Positions 32,111 to 43,151 of a DNA stretch of 64,000 bases are shown piece by piece. Location of the stretch: contig BCLD01000017.1 of assembly GCA_001600875.1 (NCBI GenBank), positions 339,353-403,352 of the forward strand, read 5' to 3'. Below the pieces are notes generated by a model. It made no database searches and was not told the origin of the DNA. It saw only the letters and a program-made list of their open reading frames with translations. Every line of letters begins with the position of its first letter. Position 1 is the first letter of the stretch. A program made the translations under genes and the position numbers. Source of the stretch: Solicoccozyma terricola. Lineage: Eukaryota; Basidiomycota; Tremellomycetes; Filobasidiales; Piskurozymaceae.

Positions 32111-34160
32111 ATGGCGGAACAAGATAGCGGGACCTCCGCGAAGTTGATGATCCCAAAGACTTCGTTATGGGTCCTGCCGATTCCACAGAGTCGACGGTAC
32201 GATCCTACCAAGCCGTTCGGCTTGGGTCTGCCCTTGAACATCTTGTTTGCATTTGCCAGTACGTTTACGGTGAGTGGAAGGGCAAAGTGAGAGTGAGACC
32301 TTGATATCCTGACGTTGATCCGGCATTTCCGTTTTCCAGGTCGCCAATCTATACTACAGCCAACCGATCCTTGTCGCCTTGTCAAAGACCTTTGGGGTAG
32401 ACTACAATCGTATCAGTAGCATTCCGACTTTGACTCAGGCAGGGTGTGTGCAGCTGAGATTGCTACCTGGTATTACCAAACTAGAAACTGATGGTGCCAC
32501 TTACTCTTCTCTGTATAGCTATGCTATCGGTATCCTACTCATCTCACCCCTGGGCGACCTCGTTCGTCGGAGATCCCTTGTCTTGTTGCTCATCTCAATG
32601 ACGGCAACTCTCTCAATAGGGTTGGCAGTTACCAATAGCTTGGCCGTCTTTGAAGGTCTGAGCTTCATCATCGCGGCTCTCACTGTCACACCGCAGATCA
32701 TGATTCCGCTAACGGCGGATTTGGCACACGAGTCGAAAAGGGGTGCTGCGATCGCAATTACACTCAGTGGATTGATGTTGGGCATCTTGGTGGCTAGGGT
32801 TTTATCGGGTAGGGTTCTTCTCTTACATTGATGTGCAGACACACAGCACTGATACGGGAGCTACTACATATCAGGCGTCATAACAAACTACGCATCATAC
32901 AAGAATGTTTACTGGATGTCCGTTGGCTTGCAGTATCGTGAGTCGAGTTGCAATAGCTATTTGTATCGTACCTTCACTCATCACCTTCCGGATCAGTCAT
33001 CTTCGGCCTTCTATATGTGGCTTTACCCGATTTCCCGGCAAAGACTACAGGCATATCCTACCACCACATGCTGTGGAGTATGCTCACCTTCTTGGTCAAG
33101 TACCCGACTCTGGTGCAGTGCTGTTTAGTCGGCTTGCTTTCCTCTGGTATGTCAGATTCCCGTCGTTTACGAACGAATGGCCTGTCGCTCACCGCCCTGC
33201 CTATTCAGCGTGTTTCTCGAACTGGTGGAGTGAGTCTGATTCTTCAGGCTAGCGGTGTTGCTCGCTCAACTGAACTTCCAAACATCATCAGCTACCCTCT
33301 CCTTCCTCCTCGCTGACCCTCCGTATCGTTATAACCCCTTCGAGATTGGTCTGTTCGGTCTCGTCGGTCTAGCGGGTGTATGCACTGCGCCATTCACTGG
33401 ACGACTTGTCGACAACCTTGTCCCCTGGGTAGGACAACTTGTCGGCGTGATGCTACAGGTGCGTGTTTGCCACCTGCTTGCGTCTCCATAAACCGGTCAC
33501 GTCACCTAAACAGGACTTGGAATCGAATTCAGATCATTTTCCAAGCAATCGCTGTCGGCGCCGCAAGTCGTAACGTTGGTGCAGTCGTCGTGGTATGCTG
33601 GGGTGCGTGTACGCAATACGACACACGGCGTCAAAGATAACTGACGTTTGTCATATTCCGACAGGTCTAGACGTCGGCTTGCAAATGGGCCAAGTCAGCA
33701 ACTCCACTCGAGTGTACTCGTAAGCCGTTACTTTTTTTTTTCTATTCAAAGGTTCTTCTTGCATTCGCCTGACGTTCATGTTCAATCAAGTCTCGATCCA
33801 GCAGCAAGAGCGCGCATGAACTCAGTGTTCATTATCTCGCTCTTCTTGGGTCAGACAATGGGCTCAACGGCTGGTGCCCACCTTTACACTGGACATGGAT
33901 GGGTTGCTGCATCGGGCTTGTCCCTGGGTCTCCTTGGACTCAACATGCTAGTGCTATTGGCCCGCGGACCACACACCAAGAAGTGGGTAGGGTGGGATGG
34001 AGGAGCGCGTCTGCGCAAGGTCAAGGTGAAAGAGCAAGAGAGTGATGGAGAGTGCGAGGAAGGCGTTGGCAGCCTCTCAATGGAGGAGGCTACAGCAGAG
34101 GTCGCCTGTAGAGAACACGCTAGTGCGCAGACTAGACTGTCGGCGAATGACTGCAAATAA
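32111..34160 (+). CDS. Major facilitator superfamily transporter
   Basis: Ten exons (32111-32269, 32340-32443, 32519-32808, 32875-32937, 32997-33146, 33209-33229, 33292-33458, 33533-33602, 33665-33719, 33791-34160) give 482 residues. About twelve hydrophobic segments can be counted, starting with LPLNILFAFASTFTVANLYY. MFS motif A appears after helix 2 as ISPLGDLVRRRSLVLLL, and a second half-repeat has FGLVGLAGVCTAPFTGRLVD. It resembles bacterial-type arabinose-efflux/drug-proton antiporter permeases that also occur in fungi. The substrate cannot be told from sequence. Exon 6 is only 21 nt and falls inside a membrane segment. The cytosolic C-terminal tail is acidic. A plasma-membrane location is likely. 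Confidence 0.9.
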
Positions 34161-35094
34161 CTCCCAAGGGGATTCTGGACGATCTTCATATATCGAGCAT
34201 GTTCAAAGGATAAGGACATCCATCACGTTGACACTGATCCTGATCTTTGGCACTGGCACAACCTTGGTGCGCCTACCTACGACTTCTCATTGCCCTGCTT
34301 TTTGAAGAGTGAGTCGATCTTGTTGTGAAGATTAGGGCCGGTCCGGCCCTGCAGCTGTTAGACAGAGCTCAGTCAGTGGTGCAAATCTCCGCGAGGTTCA
34401 CGCCAGCTCAACTTCGGGGATAGACTGCAGCGCAGGAACATTCTGCTTCGCTAGATGGTGGATTCCCTTCCACAGCGCTTGTAGCTCAGCTGAGGGCACA
34501 CCCGATCAGTTGTTGTGACCACAGTGTACACTGAAGCCACCCGCTCACCGTCCGTCCACAACTTCTTTGGGACCGATGGTTTCGCGGATGTGACACGCTT
34601 CTTTGAAGATCGTCCCATCTATCGAGCATATGAGCGTCAAGTTAGTCCTGCCAGGTGTCTCGGATGAGTTGATTCGGAATATTACTCGCCTGAGTTGGAC
34701 TATGACTTCGTTTTACAGTCGGTTTGACATCTAGGTCTTCTTCCTGGATAGGCCAATGTTCGTCAGGAGAGGAATAACCTCGGAGTGTCTGACGCTGACT
34801 GAAAATTGCAACCTTGGCATCCATTTCAGTTGTTGCTGATAGGATCGTTCGATAGATGTTATGAAGAGTATGTGGGTTCGCATGTGATGTGTTCTAATAT
34901 GAAGAGACTTGCGCCAGGGCTGTCTATGCACGACGACGAGCGTCGTCATGGATGGTGATACTCGCCCATGGCGTCGTCGCCATCCACTCTTTTCATATTC
35001 AGGACAACACAACTACAGTACATATCCTGTGATCACGTTTCATTTCAATTTGACGACGACGACGACGACAAGGACTTGAAAGAACGACGCAGAA
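34161..35094. other. Intergenic region, convergent 3' flanks
   Basis: I see no gene in this 934-bp spacer between two convergent genes. A short GAC trinucleotide run lies near 35053-35068. Confidence 0.55.
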
Positions 35095-38000
35095 TTATAA
35101 CGCATGACCTCGAACAGGCGGCGAGGTGCTGCTGGCTGCTGGTCGCAGCATGTTACTTGTCATGAACTCTTTTCGCCACTTGCTTGGCGACAGTTGTGCT
35201 TCGGACCCCTCGCGACCCGATTTTGTTCGGGACAGAGACTCTGAAGGTCGAGATGCTGAAGATGATTGGCCAGTTGATTTGGAGAAGAAGGACGACGACC
35301 CCGATCGCTTATGAGGAAATGACGGACGCTGGGTATCTGTTTGCGAACGAAGGTGAAAGAAACGGCCTGGGCTGGATTTGGTTTTTGTGGCCGAGGGTGA
35401 TGAAATCTCTGGTATGATCATGACCGGAGATGCGGCAGGTCCAGGCGAGCCCGTCGCTGGGGATGCTCGTGGAGGAGTTCTGAAACCTGACGCCTGGCTA
35501 TGCGGCAGGTCTAACGGAGAGTCACTAGCCGGACTCAGAGGCTGAATGGCATTGCCGTAACCAGATAGGATATCGTTGAAGTCCTCCTCTAGGCATTCAA
35601 GGCTGAGCTCGCTAGCCGGGGTCCCAACTACATCGGGACGCTCGGGACCGGACGGCTGCGGTACATCCAGCGGATTGTGGTTTGTGGATCCCAAATTCAG
35701 GTCGAGCTGAAGGGTTGGTTGACGTGCTGTAGCTTGTTGGTGTACGCTTTGGAATGGTTCGGTTGGTAGGCTGTTGGTGCGAGCGTGGATCGGTGATGGC
35801 ATGGATGACCCGGACGGAGTGCTTGGAATCGATGGCATATCAGGGGTCTTCGATGTTGAACGAGCCGGTCGGTTCTCGGAGACTAGTGGCGGGGCTGAGG
35901 GAGACTCTTGTTGAGAGTGTTGTAATCCGCCGACACTGGCTGAACCTCGGTGGGACGTTTTTCCACGGAGGTAGGATTGGTGGCTGATCGCCATGCCAGG
36001 TGTCTGCTCAGGGATAGTCTTATAGGAGGGTGCACGAGAGAGATTGGGAGGACAGTCGGATGACTGGGAGACGACGCGGAAGGCTTCAGCATATTCGCCG
36101 TCCGGGAACTGCGTGAGGAAGGCTGTAAATGGACATGCTTAAAGTCACGAAGCAACGAAGCAAGATTAACGTACCCTTCTCTGAATGCTCTCCAAGACCA
36201 GACCCATTTTGATCTTCTCTGATATCCCCCAGTACAGCTCCGCATTGTCAAGTCTATCCACACTGCTCCTGCTTTCTGTGCCATCACCCTCACCGCCACA
36301 TGCATACACCCTGACGTCTCGCTCATACTCCACTAATTCCATGAGAATTGCCACTGCCGCCGCAGTAGACAGGCGCGGATTGCAGTACAACGCAGACGTG
36401 ACAGACTGCAAGGTCGGCGAATAGTACGGCTCGCTTTCCTCGATAACGGAGATGGGAGCGAAGTCCGTGCGACGAGGGACAGATGTGGAACTGGCAGGTA
36501 GAGCATAAACGGAACGTATTGCCTCGAAGACTGGGATCAATGACGCGATGGCATGCGGAACGTCGGATACCGTGGGCGGTACCTTCATGCCCTTTGATTT
36601 TCCGCTCGCACCACTTCCCATTGCCGCAAAAACCACTTTTTCTTCGATCTCGGCAAGATCCCTTGCTAGAGCAACACGACCAGACTTGATCCATTTGAGC
36701 GCGCGCATCGATTCCCTCTTCTCTCGGGTGGCAAACTCGGACAGCAGTTCGAGGGTGTACGCTGCAGCGGGTTCGTCAAGTGGTCGACTGGCGGATGTAG
36801 GTGAATTGACGAGATAAGGCGGCGGAAGACTACCAGGGTTGGACACAGGTGGGGATCCAGGCGAACGGAGAGAACCGGACGAAGCCAATATCGACTGGAT
36901 GAGCAAAATACACTTGGCTTTCGACGGCGCGGGAAGTGGTACTTGATGTCGGGCCTGCTCAGGGAGGAGGTACTTCGCCTTGACGGTCCGAATGACCGAG
37001 CGGATCGCGGGTCGCACACGGCAAACCTTGAGGGGCAGAACGCTGTTAGTGGGGGACCTCTACGCAAGAACTTTGACACCATTAGACCTACATTCCCTTC
37101 CAACGCCTCCAACGCCTTGCAGACACTCCATCGACCGTCGCCTGGCAATCTGCGCTTCACATACATCCTGAGCGCAAGCTCCGCATCCTGAAGTGGTAGT
37201 AGGAGCAGCTGGTCGTTGAGCTCTTGCGTAGAGAAGTAGGACAGAGAAAGACGGAGGGACAAGACGAGAGACAACACTGACGGGTCCGGCGATGAGAGCT
37301 ACAAGAAATAGGGACGGGTCAATATTTCGGAAGCAGCATTCAAATGTAGTGTCACTCCATACCAAGTTCTCCACATCTTTCAACTTGCCAGCAATCTCCT
37401 CGAACATCGCACTACTCAAGGTACCCTTGCCCCCTCGCGCTGCACCGTTCCCAGCTACTGGACCGCTCACGCTTCCGCCACCACTCTCTCTCGGATGCCC
37501 GCTCGCGGCCAACTTGCTCTCCTGACTGAGCAGGTACTCTAGCAGGATCTCGCGGCAGTGTTCGATGGAAATTTGGGATGGACATCGGGAGAGGACAGCG
37601 GCGAGAGCGGCGCGGGAGGACGAACGGGAGAGTGCGAAAATGCCGGTCGGTGGAGTGAGGTCGGTGTGAGATGGTAGGTGGGTGAGAGAGCGAGCTTCGT
37701 CAAATGCGGAGTCGAGGGATGGTGGTGCCTGGCGGTGGAACGTGGTGTCAGTTGGGTGGAAGGATAAATCAAATTCTGCAACCGATCTCGAGATGCTGCC
37801 AAGACGGGCCGACAGCCGATGCTATCTCATCGTGTCTATGAACAGCGTGCTCGTCACGATGTCAACAAAACGACGGTTCTCAAAGCTGTATCCCGAGTAT
37901 CATTTCAACCACATGTGAATGCTCCGTCCCTGGGGAACGATGGCGCAGGTTGTACACGCCAGGGTACATCGAACGCTGGGAACATCTGCCAGAATTCTAG

Positions 38001-38298
38001 TTGCTCACTCTGTCATGCAAGAAGACAGTCGTGGACAGTCGCATGACGTTCTTCCAGCCCATCCTCCACTCGTCTGCCTTCACGTAACGTTCGCGCTACC
38101 CTCGAAGACGAAGTAGCTATCACTCCTGCTTTCACTAACCTCTTGCATTAATTCTATCAGATCCCAACTGATCTGAAACAAGGTCTGACCGGTCTTCTTC
38201 CTCTGACCTCCAATATACTCCACCAACGCGTCAGTCGCTACCTCTGGCGTGATAGCTGGTGACTTGAGAGTGGCCACTATTTCCTTGCGGGATGACAT
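35095..38298 (-). CDS. Unrecognised helical protein with disordered Ser/Pro tail
   Basis: Several minus-strand exons form one model. Exon 1 (38140-38298) encodes MSSRKEIVATLKSPAITPEV and on to DLIELMQE. A long exon reads SLDSAFDEARSLTHLPSHTD and ends at 37375 with KLKDVENL. Two further exons encode LSSPDPS and LNDQLLLLPLQDAELALRMY. The next, to about 36174, starts VCRVRPAIRSVIRTVKAKYL. The last (about 36115 to 35095) starts FPDGEYAEAFRVVSQ and is Ser/Pro-rich. The helical N-terminal 450 residues plus disordered tail suggest a scaffold, but I recognise no family. The link between exon 1 and the second coding block (37800-38140) could not be resolved in phase. There may be a missed exon, a frameshift, or two genes. 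It is divergent from MPP10. Confidence 0.65.
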
Positions 38299-38776
38299 GA
38301 TACGATGCGGATATCAGTTGACGACCTCGCCGGGGTGTGGATGCGGACGCGTCCGCCAGTGCGACGTTGTATTCCTTGTCTTGTGGGCTTGTAATTTGCT
38401 CACGGAAGGGAGGGAAGGGAGGGAAGGGAGGGAAGGGAGGGAAGGGAGGGAAGGGATGTGGTCACTTGAGCTATTGAGGACGGAGCTTGGAGCTGTTGGA
38501 GGCTGGCGACCCTCACGAGTGGATTGAAGCTGTTGGGGTGGGCGGAGCTGTAGACAATCACGGACCGCGGATCTTGGGGACCCGGGGGGGTAAAGGGGGG
38601 GGAGGAGGGAAATGAATTGTTCAATGACACGTGATTGTCGGGTGGCGGGGCCAGGGACCGGCCAGGACAACTATGACGTGGCATTTCACCGTACCAACAC
38701 GTGACATTCACAAGAAATCTCCCAGTTCAACTTGTCCAAGCCCATTCGCATCGGCATAGTCACCTCTTCCACAGCG
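38299..38776. promoter_or_regulatory. Divergent promoter region with 9-mer tandem repeat
   Basis: This 478-bp region separates two divergent start codons. It holds six GGAAGGGAG units (38404-38457), a G run near 38583-38611, and CACGTG-like sites (ACACGTGA) near 38629 and 38699. The latter are candidate E-boxes for MPP10. Confidence 0.6.
38404..38457 (-). repeat. Six tandem 9-bp units (GGAAGGGAG / CTCCCTTCC)
   Basis: Six perfect or near-perfect copies of a 9-mer, 106 bp upstream of the minus-strand ATG at 38298. On that gene's sense strand the unit reads CTCCCTTCC, one base from the ATCCCTTCC unit preceding the HIT-like gene. Confidence 0.92.
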
Positions 38777-41456
38777 ATGGCAGCGATGGCAGCGGCAACA
38801 CCCCAGAGCCTACTCTCCTTATCGTCTCTCGCAGACCTCGCAGACCTCCTCCAGTCCAAAGAGCACCTCTTTGCCCTCGATACAGGGGATCAACAGCTGT
38901 CCACCAGCGCACTGGATGTCGCCAAGGGTCTGTTTGATCTAGGTGGGTAGATGGACCGGGTGTAGTGACCGACAGCGCTGAGTATCACAACGTTGCTAAC
39001 GCTCACTGCAACCTTTTTTGTTTTTATCCCACAGGACTATCCCTTGAGAGCACCTCCCATCCCCACTTACACCCCCTACTTTCCTCCCTCGCTTCCCAAG
39101 ACGCAATAGCGACCACTCGAGCATCGGCTCTGCGCAAGACCAAACGTCCAGCTCGCGATCCAACACCTCCGCCGCCTGTCGACCCACTTACCATCCTCCC
39201 ATACACACCAGCTGCGGGTTTGTTCGTAGATGGCATGTCCCATGACCAGGTCTGGAAACAGCTTGAAATGAGGAGCGGCGGATTAAGTGGCGTGTTCAAA
39301 GTACTGGGGGAAGATGAAGTAGAGGAACAGGACGAAGAACAGGAAATGGAGTCCGAGGACAGCAGCGATGACGATGACGATGACGAGGAGGAAGAAGGAA
39401 GGTCTGAAGATGATGAACAGGAAATGTTGCAGCAGATGATAGATGAAGGGATGTCAATCGAGCAAATAGAGGAAGCGATGGAGGAATATAGAGTCGCAAA
39501 GGATAAGTTGGCAGAAGATGACAGTGAACTGGATGATGAAGAGGACGAGGACGAGGACGAGGATGAAGATGAGGATATGGAGGATATGGAGGATGACGAG
39601 GATGACGAGGATGACGATGAGCTGATGGACGAGGAGGACATCAACATGGATGAGGATGAGGATGAGTCTCTCGATCCGCTCTTTGCTGGTCGTGGAAAGA
39701 ATTCGTGAGTGTGCCAGTCACGAGGGTATCCTCCTCATTTTCTGCTACTCTTTCATGCTTACCTTCTTCCCTTAATCATCAGCCACCCAACGCTTGATGA
39801 CGATTTCTTCTCCATCGATGCATTCAACCGCATCACCGAGGAAGCCGAAGCGACTAAAATGTCTTCAGGAAGGCTAGGAGATGAGGATGAGGAGGAAGAG
39901 GAAGAGGAGGAAGATCTCGCAGGTTTGATGACCGGCGGAGGTGGTGCTTTGGATGACGATGAAGGTGTGTTTGGTCGTTTGCCGCTGCGATCACTCGCTT
40001 GTTGACGCAAGAAGTTCCTCTCAGACCTCATGTATGGCGACTTCTTTGCCCCACCGCCTCGAGACCGGACGCAACCCCGTAAACCAAATCCAAGCAAGTC
40101 ATCAAAAGGCAAGGGCAAAGGTAAGGAGAAGGCTTCCGTCAGCTTTGCGGATCAAGACGAGGAGAAGACTTCCAAGGGCTCGGGTAACCTGGCAGAATAC
40201 GGTAGAAACACGATGACTAGGGTCAGAGGAGACTTGTTCGCAGATGACGAAGACGAGGACCCGGAGGGTGAGTTTCCTCCAACGTGTTCCGATAAGCGTA
40301 CCTTATTTAGACTTCCCCATCAGCTCGATTGTCCAATCATGAGAAACGTCAACTCGCTTTGCAGGAGCAGATCCAATCGCTAGAGCAGGAGAATGTCGGT
40401 CCGAAGGACTGGACTCTTTTGGGAGAAGCCACCGCGAGAGCAAGACCGGAAAACTCCCTCCTCGAGGAGGATCTCGAGTATGAACATGCAGGCAAGGTCG
40501 TGCCAGTCATTACTGAAGAGAGGGTGGCGACCTTGGAAGAGGTTATCAAGCGGAGGATTCTAGATGTGAGTTAGGCGTCAAGTTGTTCTGGCAGGAAATC
40601 TGCTTACGAACACCTCATCCCCGTCAGAATAACTTCGATGACATCGTGCGGCGTCGCGAGCTCGACGACAAGGCATTCCTCCCTTCCCGCTTCTTCGAGC
40701 TGCAGGACCAGCAGTCCTCCCGCTCTCTTGCTCAAATATATGAGGATGAGTTCACGGCTGCGCAAACGACGGCAAGCGGTGGTAAAGTCATAGATCCCAG
40801 GGATGCCAAGTTGCAAAAAGAGCACGAAGAGATCGACAAGTTGTGGGGTGATATTAGCTATACTCTGGACGCTTTAAGCAATCTCAACTACACCCCCAAG
40901 CAGGTGAGAGGGAGGAACGATCTGTTCGTCGTGAACCGGAAATTGATATCCTCTTTTCTTATCCCTTTAGCCCAAGACTGCGATCACCACCATTTCCAAC
41001 GTTGCAAGCACTACCCTCGAATCAGCTCTTCCAACAACACAGTCGACTTCGACGATGCTTGCGCCCGAGGAGGTGTTCGCGCCGCCTTCCAGCTCCTCTC
41101 TTGTCGCTCGCACGGAGTTGGATCCGGAAGAGAAGCGGAAAGCTCGCGCCAAGGCTCGAAAGCAGAAGATGCACATGCGGCAGGGTTTGGACGCCGCCGT
41201 CGACAAGTACGCCGGGAAGGGTGGTGGCGGTGGCAAGGCTAGAGGTGGGGTCCGGGCAGAGAAGGACAAAGCACTGGCGGAATTGGTCAAGACTGGCAAA
41301 GGGGTGAGTGCTACTTGCCGTGCTGGTTTCAAGAGAGACAAACGCTAATCCGTACCCTCCAATCAGGTCACGGTCATCGGCAAGGACTCCACGAAGAAGA
41401 GGGGTGGCAAGGCGGCCGATGCATCCACCGTTCAAGCTTCCAAGCTCAAGTTGTAG
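38777..41456 (+). CDS. MPP10: U3 snoRNP component Mpp10
   Basis: Eight exons (38777-38942, 39035-39704, 39783-39964, 40025-40267, 40324-40565, 40628-40903, 40971-41303, 41367-41456) give 733 residues. After a helical N terminus and the block GLFVDGMSHDQVWKQLEMRS come very long Asp/Glu tracts (39310-39930). Then the Mpp10 core: LMYGDFFAPPP, SNHEKRQLALQEQIQSLEQE, NVGPKDWTLLGEATARARPE, NSLLEEDLEYEHAGKVVPVI, LDNNFDDIVRRRELDDKAFL and LAQIYEDEF. The end is Lys-rich. Mpp10 acts with Imp3 and Imp4 in the small-subunit processome in the nucleolus, at the early 18S rRNA cleavages. Tracts of this acidity are typical of the family. Confidence 0.96.
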
Positions 41457-41593
41457 TTGCCATGCCTTCCCTTGTAACCACGCTTACAATACGCATATTC
41501 ATCGACCTAAGCTATCCTACTAATAATACAACGCAGCTCGTGTCCAAAATGCCGAGATCGTATCGAATGTATCGCCGATCCATCAACCTATCA

Positions 41594-42829
41594 TTATTTC
41601 AAACCAGCAGCCCTGCGAAGCTTGTCTGTGTTCCGGAGGATCGCGTAATCAAGATCAGAAGTCTTGTCTGTGACCCCTACGAGACGTTGGTTATGAGTAT
41701 CGATCTCCTCTCCTGCAGCTACCGCGAGGTCCTTCAGCCTCTTCGTCACTGCCAACGTCTCGTTCAGGTTGTCATCGAGCTCATCCTCGAGCTCATCATC
41801 CGAAGCGGTGGCCTCGAACTGATATCTCTCCCTCGCTTTCTTCTTGGCAGCCTGCTCTCCCGGCTGAGGGAGACGATCTTGATATCCGGTGGGATCTGCG
41901 TTACCGGCCTTACCGAGACGTTGTCGCGTTTCGATGACGTCTTGACGAGCCTTTTCGCGATCGAGACGTTCGTTGAAATGACGCTCGTGAATGCGATTCT
42001 CTTCGGCAGCGCGTTTGGCATCCTGCCGGTGGACGACGGGAGATTTGTCAGGAAATGGCATGACTACGATGATATAATATGAAGCTCACCTTATTCCAAG
42101 TGACAACTGGTCTAAAGATACTACGGTTGAGCTGCTTGAGCTCCCCGGCCTTGTCTTCGGCTCGCTGATTGTTGGCCTTCGCAATGTCAAGGTGTCGTTC
42201 AGTATTGGCAATACGTTCTATGGGATGGCCCAGTTGTCAGTCGGAGTAGGAAATGTGGTGCTCGCATCGACCTACCAGACTGGTCTGCTAGCTTGCCAAT
42301 GGTACCTCGAGCGGTGTCTTCCGCCTCACGAGCGATACGAAGGGCATTCCTGACCAAAGTGACGAAGCTCGTCAATAAAGGATCGCGAGTTGAATCCCTT
42401 TGACTGAACTCACCTCGTACTCGCCAAGCTCTCCTGCTTGACACCTCTCATCTCTTGTTTGATGCCTTCGACCTCTTCATCCTCATCAAAGTCTTCCTCC
42501 TGCTCCCGGCCGGCATATCCATATTTTCTCTCGGCTTGTTGCTGTTGCGGCTTGAACCCGCTCAGAAGCTCGCTTCGCTGCTCAGTAGCCTGCGCGTCAC
42601 CATACGGGTCGTTGACTGCTTGCGTTGAGCGATAAGAGAGCTGAGCTTGTGCTCGGCGCGTATACGGGTCAGATCCGTCAGCATTGGCGGCGCCAGGAGC
42701 AGCTGCGGCGTAGGGATCCTGGGCCTTGGAGCGGCCAGAATAGGGTGGGGGAGCGCCAGCCGATGCCGTGGGAGGAGCCACGGGTGGTATCAAGGACGAA
42801 CCCTCCTTACGTCGGTTGAAGAAGGACAT
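41594..42829 (-). CDS. SEC9: SNAP-25-type t-SNARE Sec9
   Basis: Four exons on the minus strand (42414-42829, 42276-42349, 42090-42217, 41594-42022) give 348 residues. The N terminus MSFFNRRKEGSSLIPP plus a Pro/Ala/Gln-rich leader is shorter than yeast Sec9's. A Qb SNARE helix spans the exon 1-3 region (QEMRGVKQESLASTRNALRI through LKQLNRSIF) and a Qc helix lies near the C terminus (DELEDELDDNLNETLAVTKR through LDYAILRNTDKLRR). No palmitoylated Cys cluster and no transmembrane segment are seen, as expected for fungal Sec9. It pairs with Sso and Snc SNAREs in fusion of secretory vesicles with the plasma membrane. It is convergent with MPP10, 137 bp between stops. Confidence 0.94.
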
Positions 42830-43045
42830 GGTGTGTGAGTGAGGTGGGATGGGGTGAGATATATATCTCTGTGACGAAGTTGGGATCGTTGTTGGAGCAC
42901 AGCGCTCCTTGACACGTCAGACCATCAAATAAATTCACCCCTTTGGGTTGGGGCCCGTGACGTCAGCAAATGTCCTGGGGAGAGGGGGGACAAATCGGCC
43001 TACAACTGTAACATTACTTTACAACGGCAAAGCTTACATCCAACA

Positions 43046-43144
43046 TCTTAACTAGTACATCGGTAGTATATATCTCTCTCATGTTTCTAATACATTGTAT
43101 CAGAATGTGCAGATAAGAGCAGGGTTCGACTCCCTGGTTGAGAA
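43046..43144 (+). tRNA. tRNA-Glu (CTC), intron-containing
   Basis: A full cloverleaf can be drawn. The acceptor stem pairs TCTTAAC (43046-43052) with GTTGAGA (43137-43143), with one G-T wobble. The D arm is GTAC/GTAT around ATCGGTA. The anticodon stem is TATCT (43071-43075)/AGATA (43111-43115). The T arm is CAGGG-TTCGACT-CCCTG (43120-43136). The anticodon loop reads CT-CTC-A...C, with a 28-nt intron (43082-43109) after position 37, the canonical site. Anticodon CTC decodes GAG, and CTCTCAC is the usual Glu loop. A T run follows at 43147-43151. Confidence 0.92.
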
Positions 43145-43146
43145 TC

Positions 43147-43151
43147 TTTTT
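43147..43151 (+). terminator. Pol III T-run terminator of tRNA-Glu
   Basis: Five consecutive T begin two bases past the discriminator base, the expected RNA polymerase III stop signal. Confidence 0.8.

Noticed and set aside
39024..39647. Long poly-Ser frame on the minus strand
   Set aside because: It is the antisense of the MPP10 Asp/Glu tracts.
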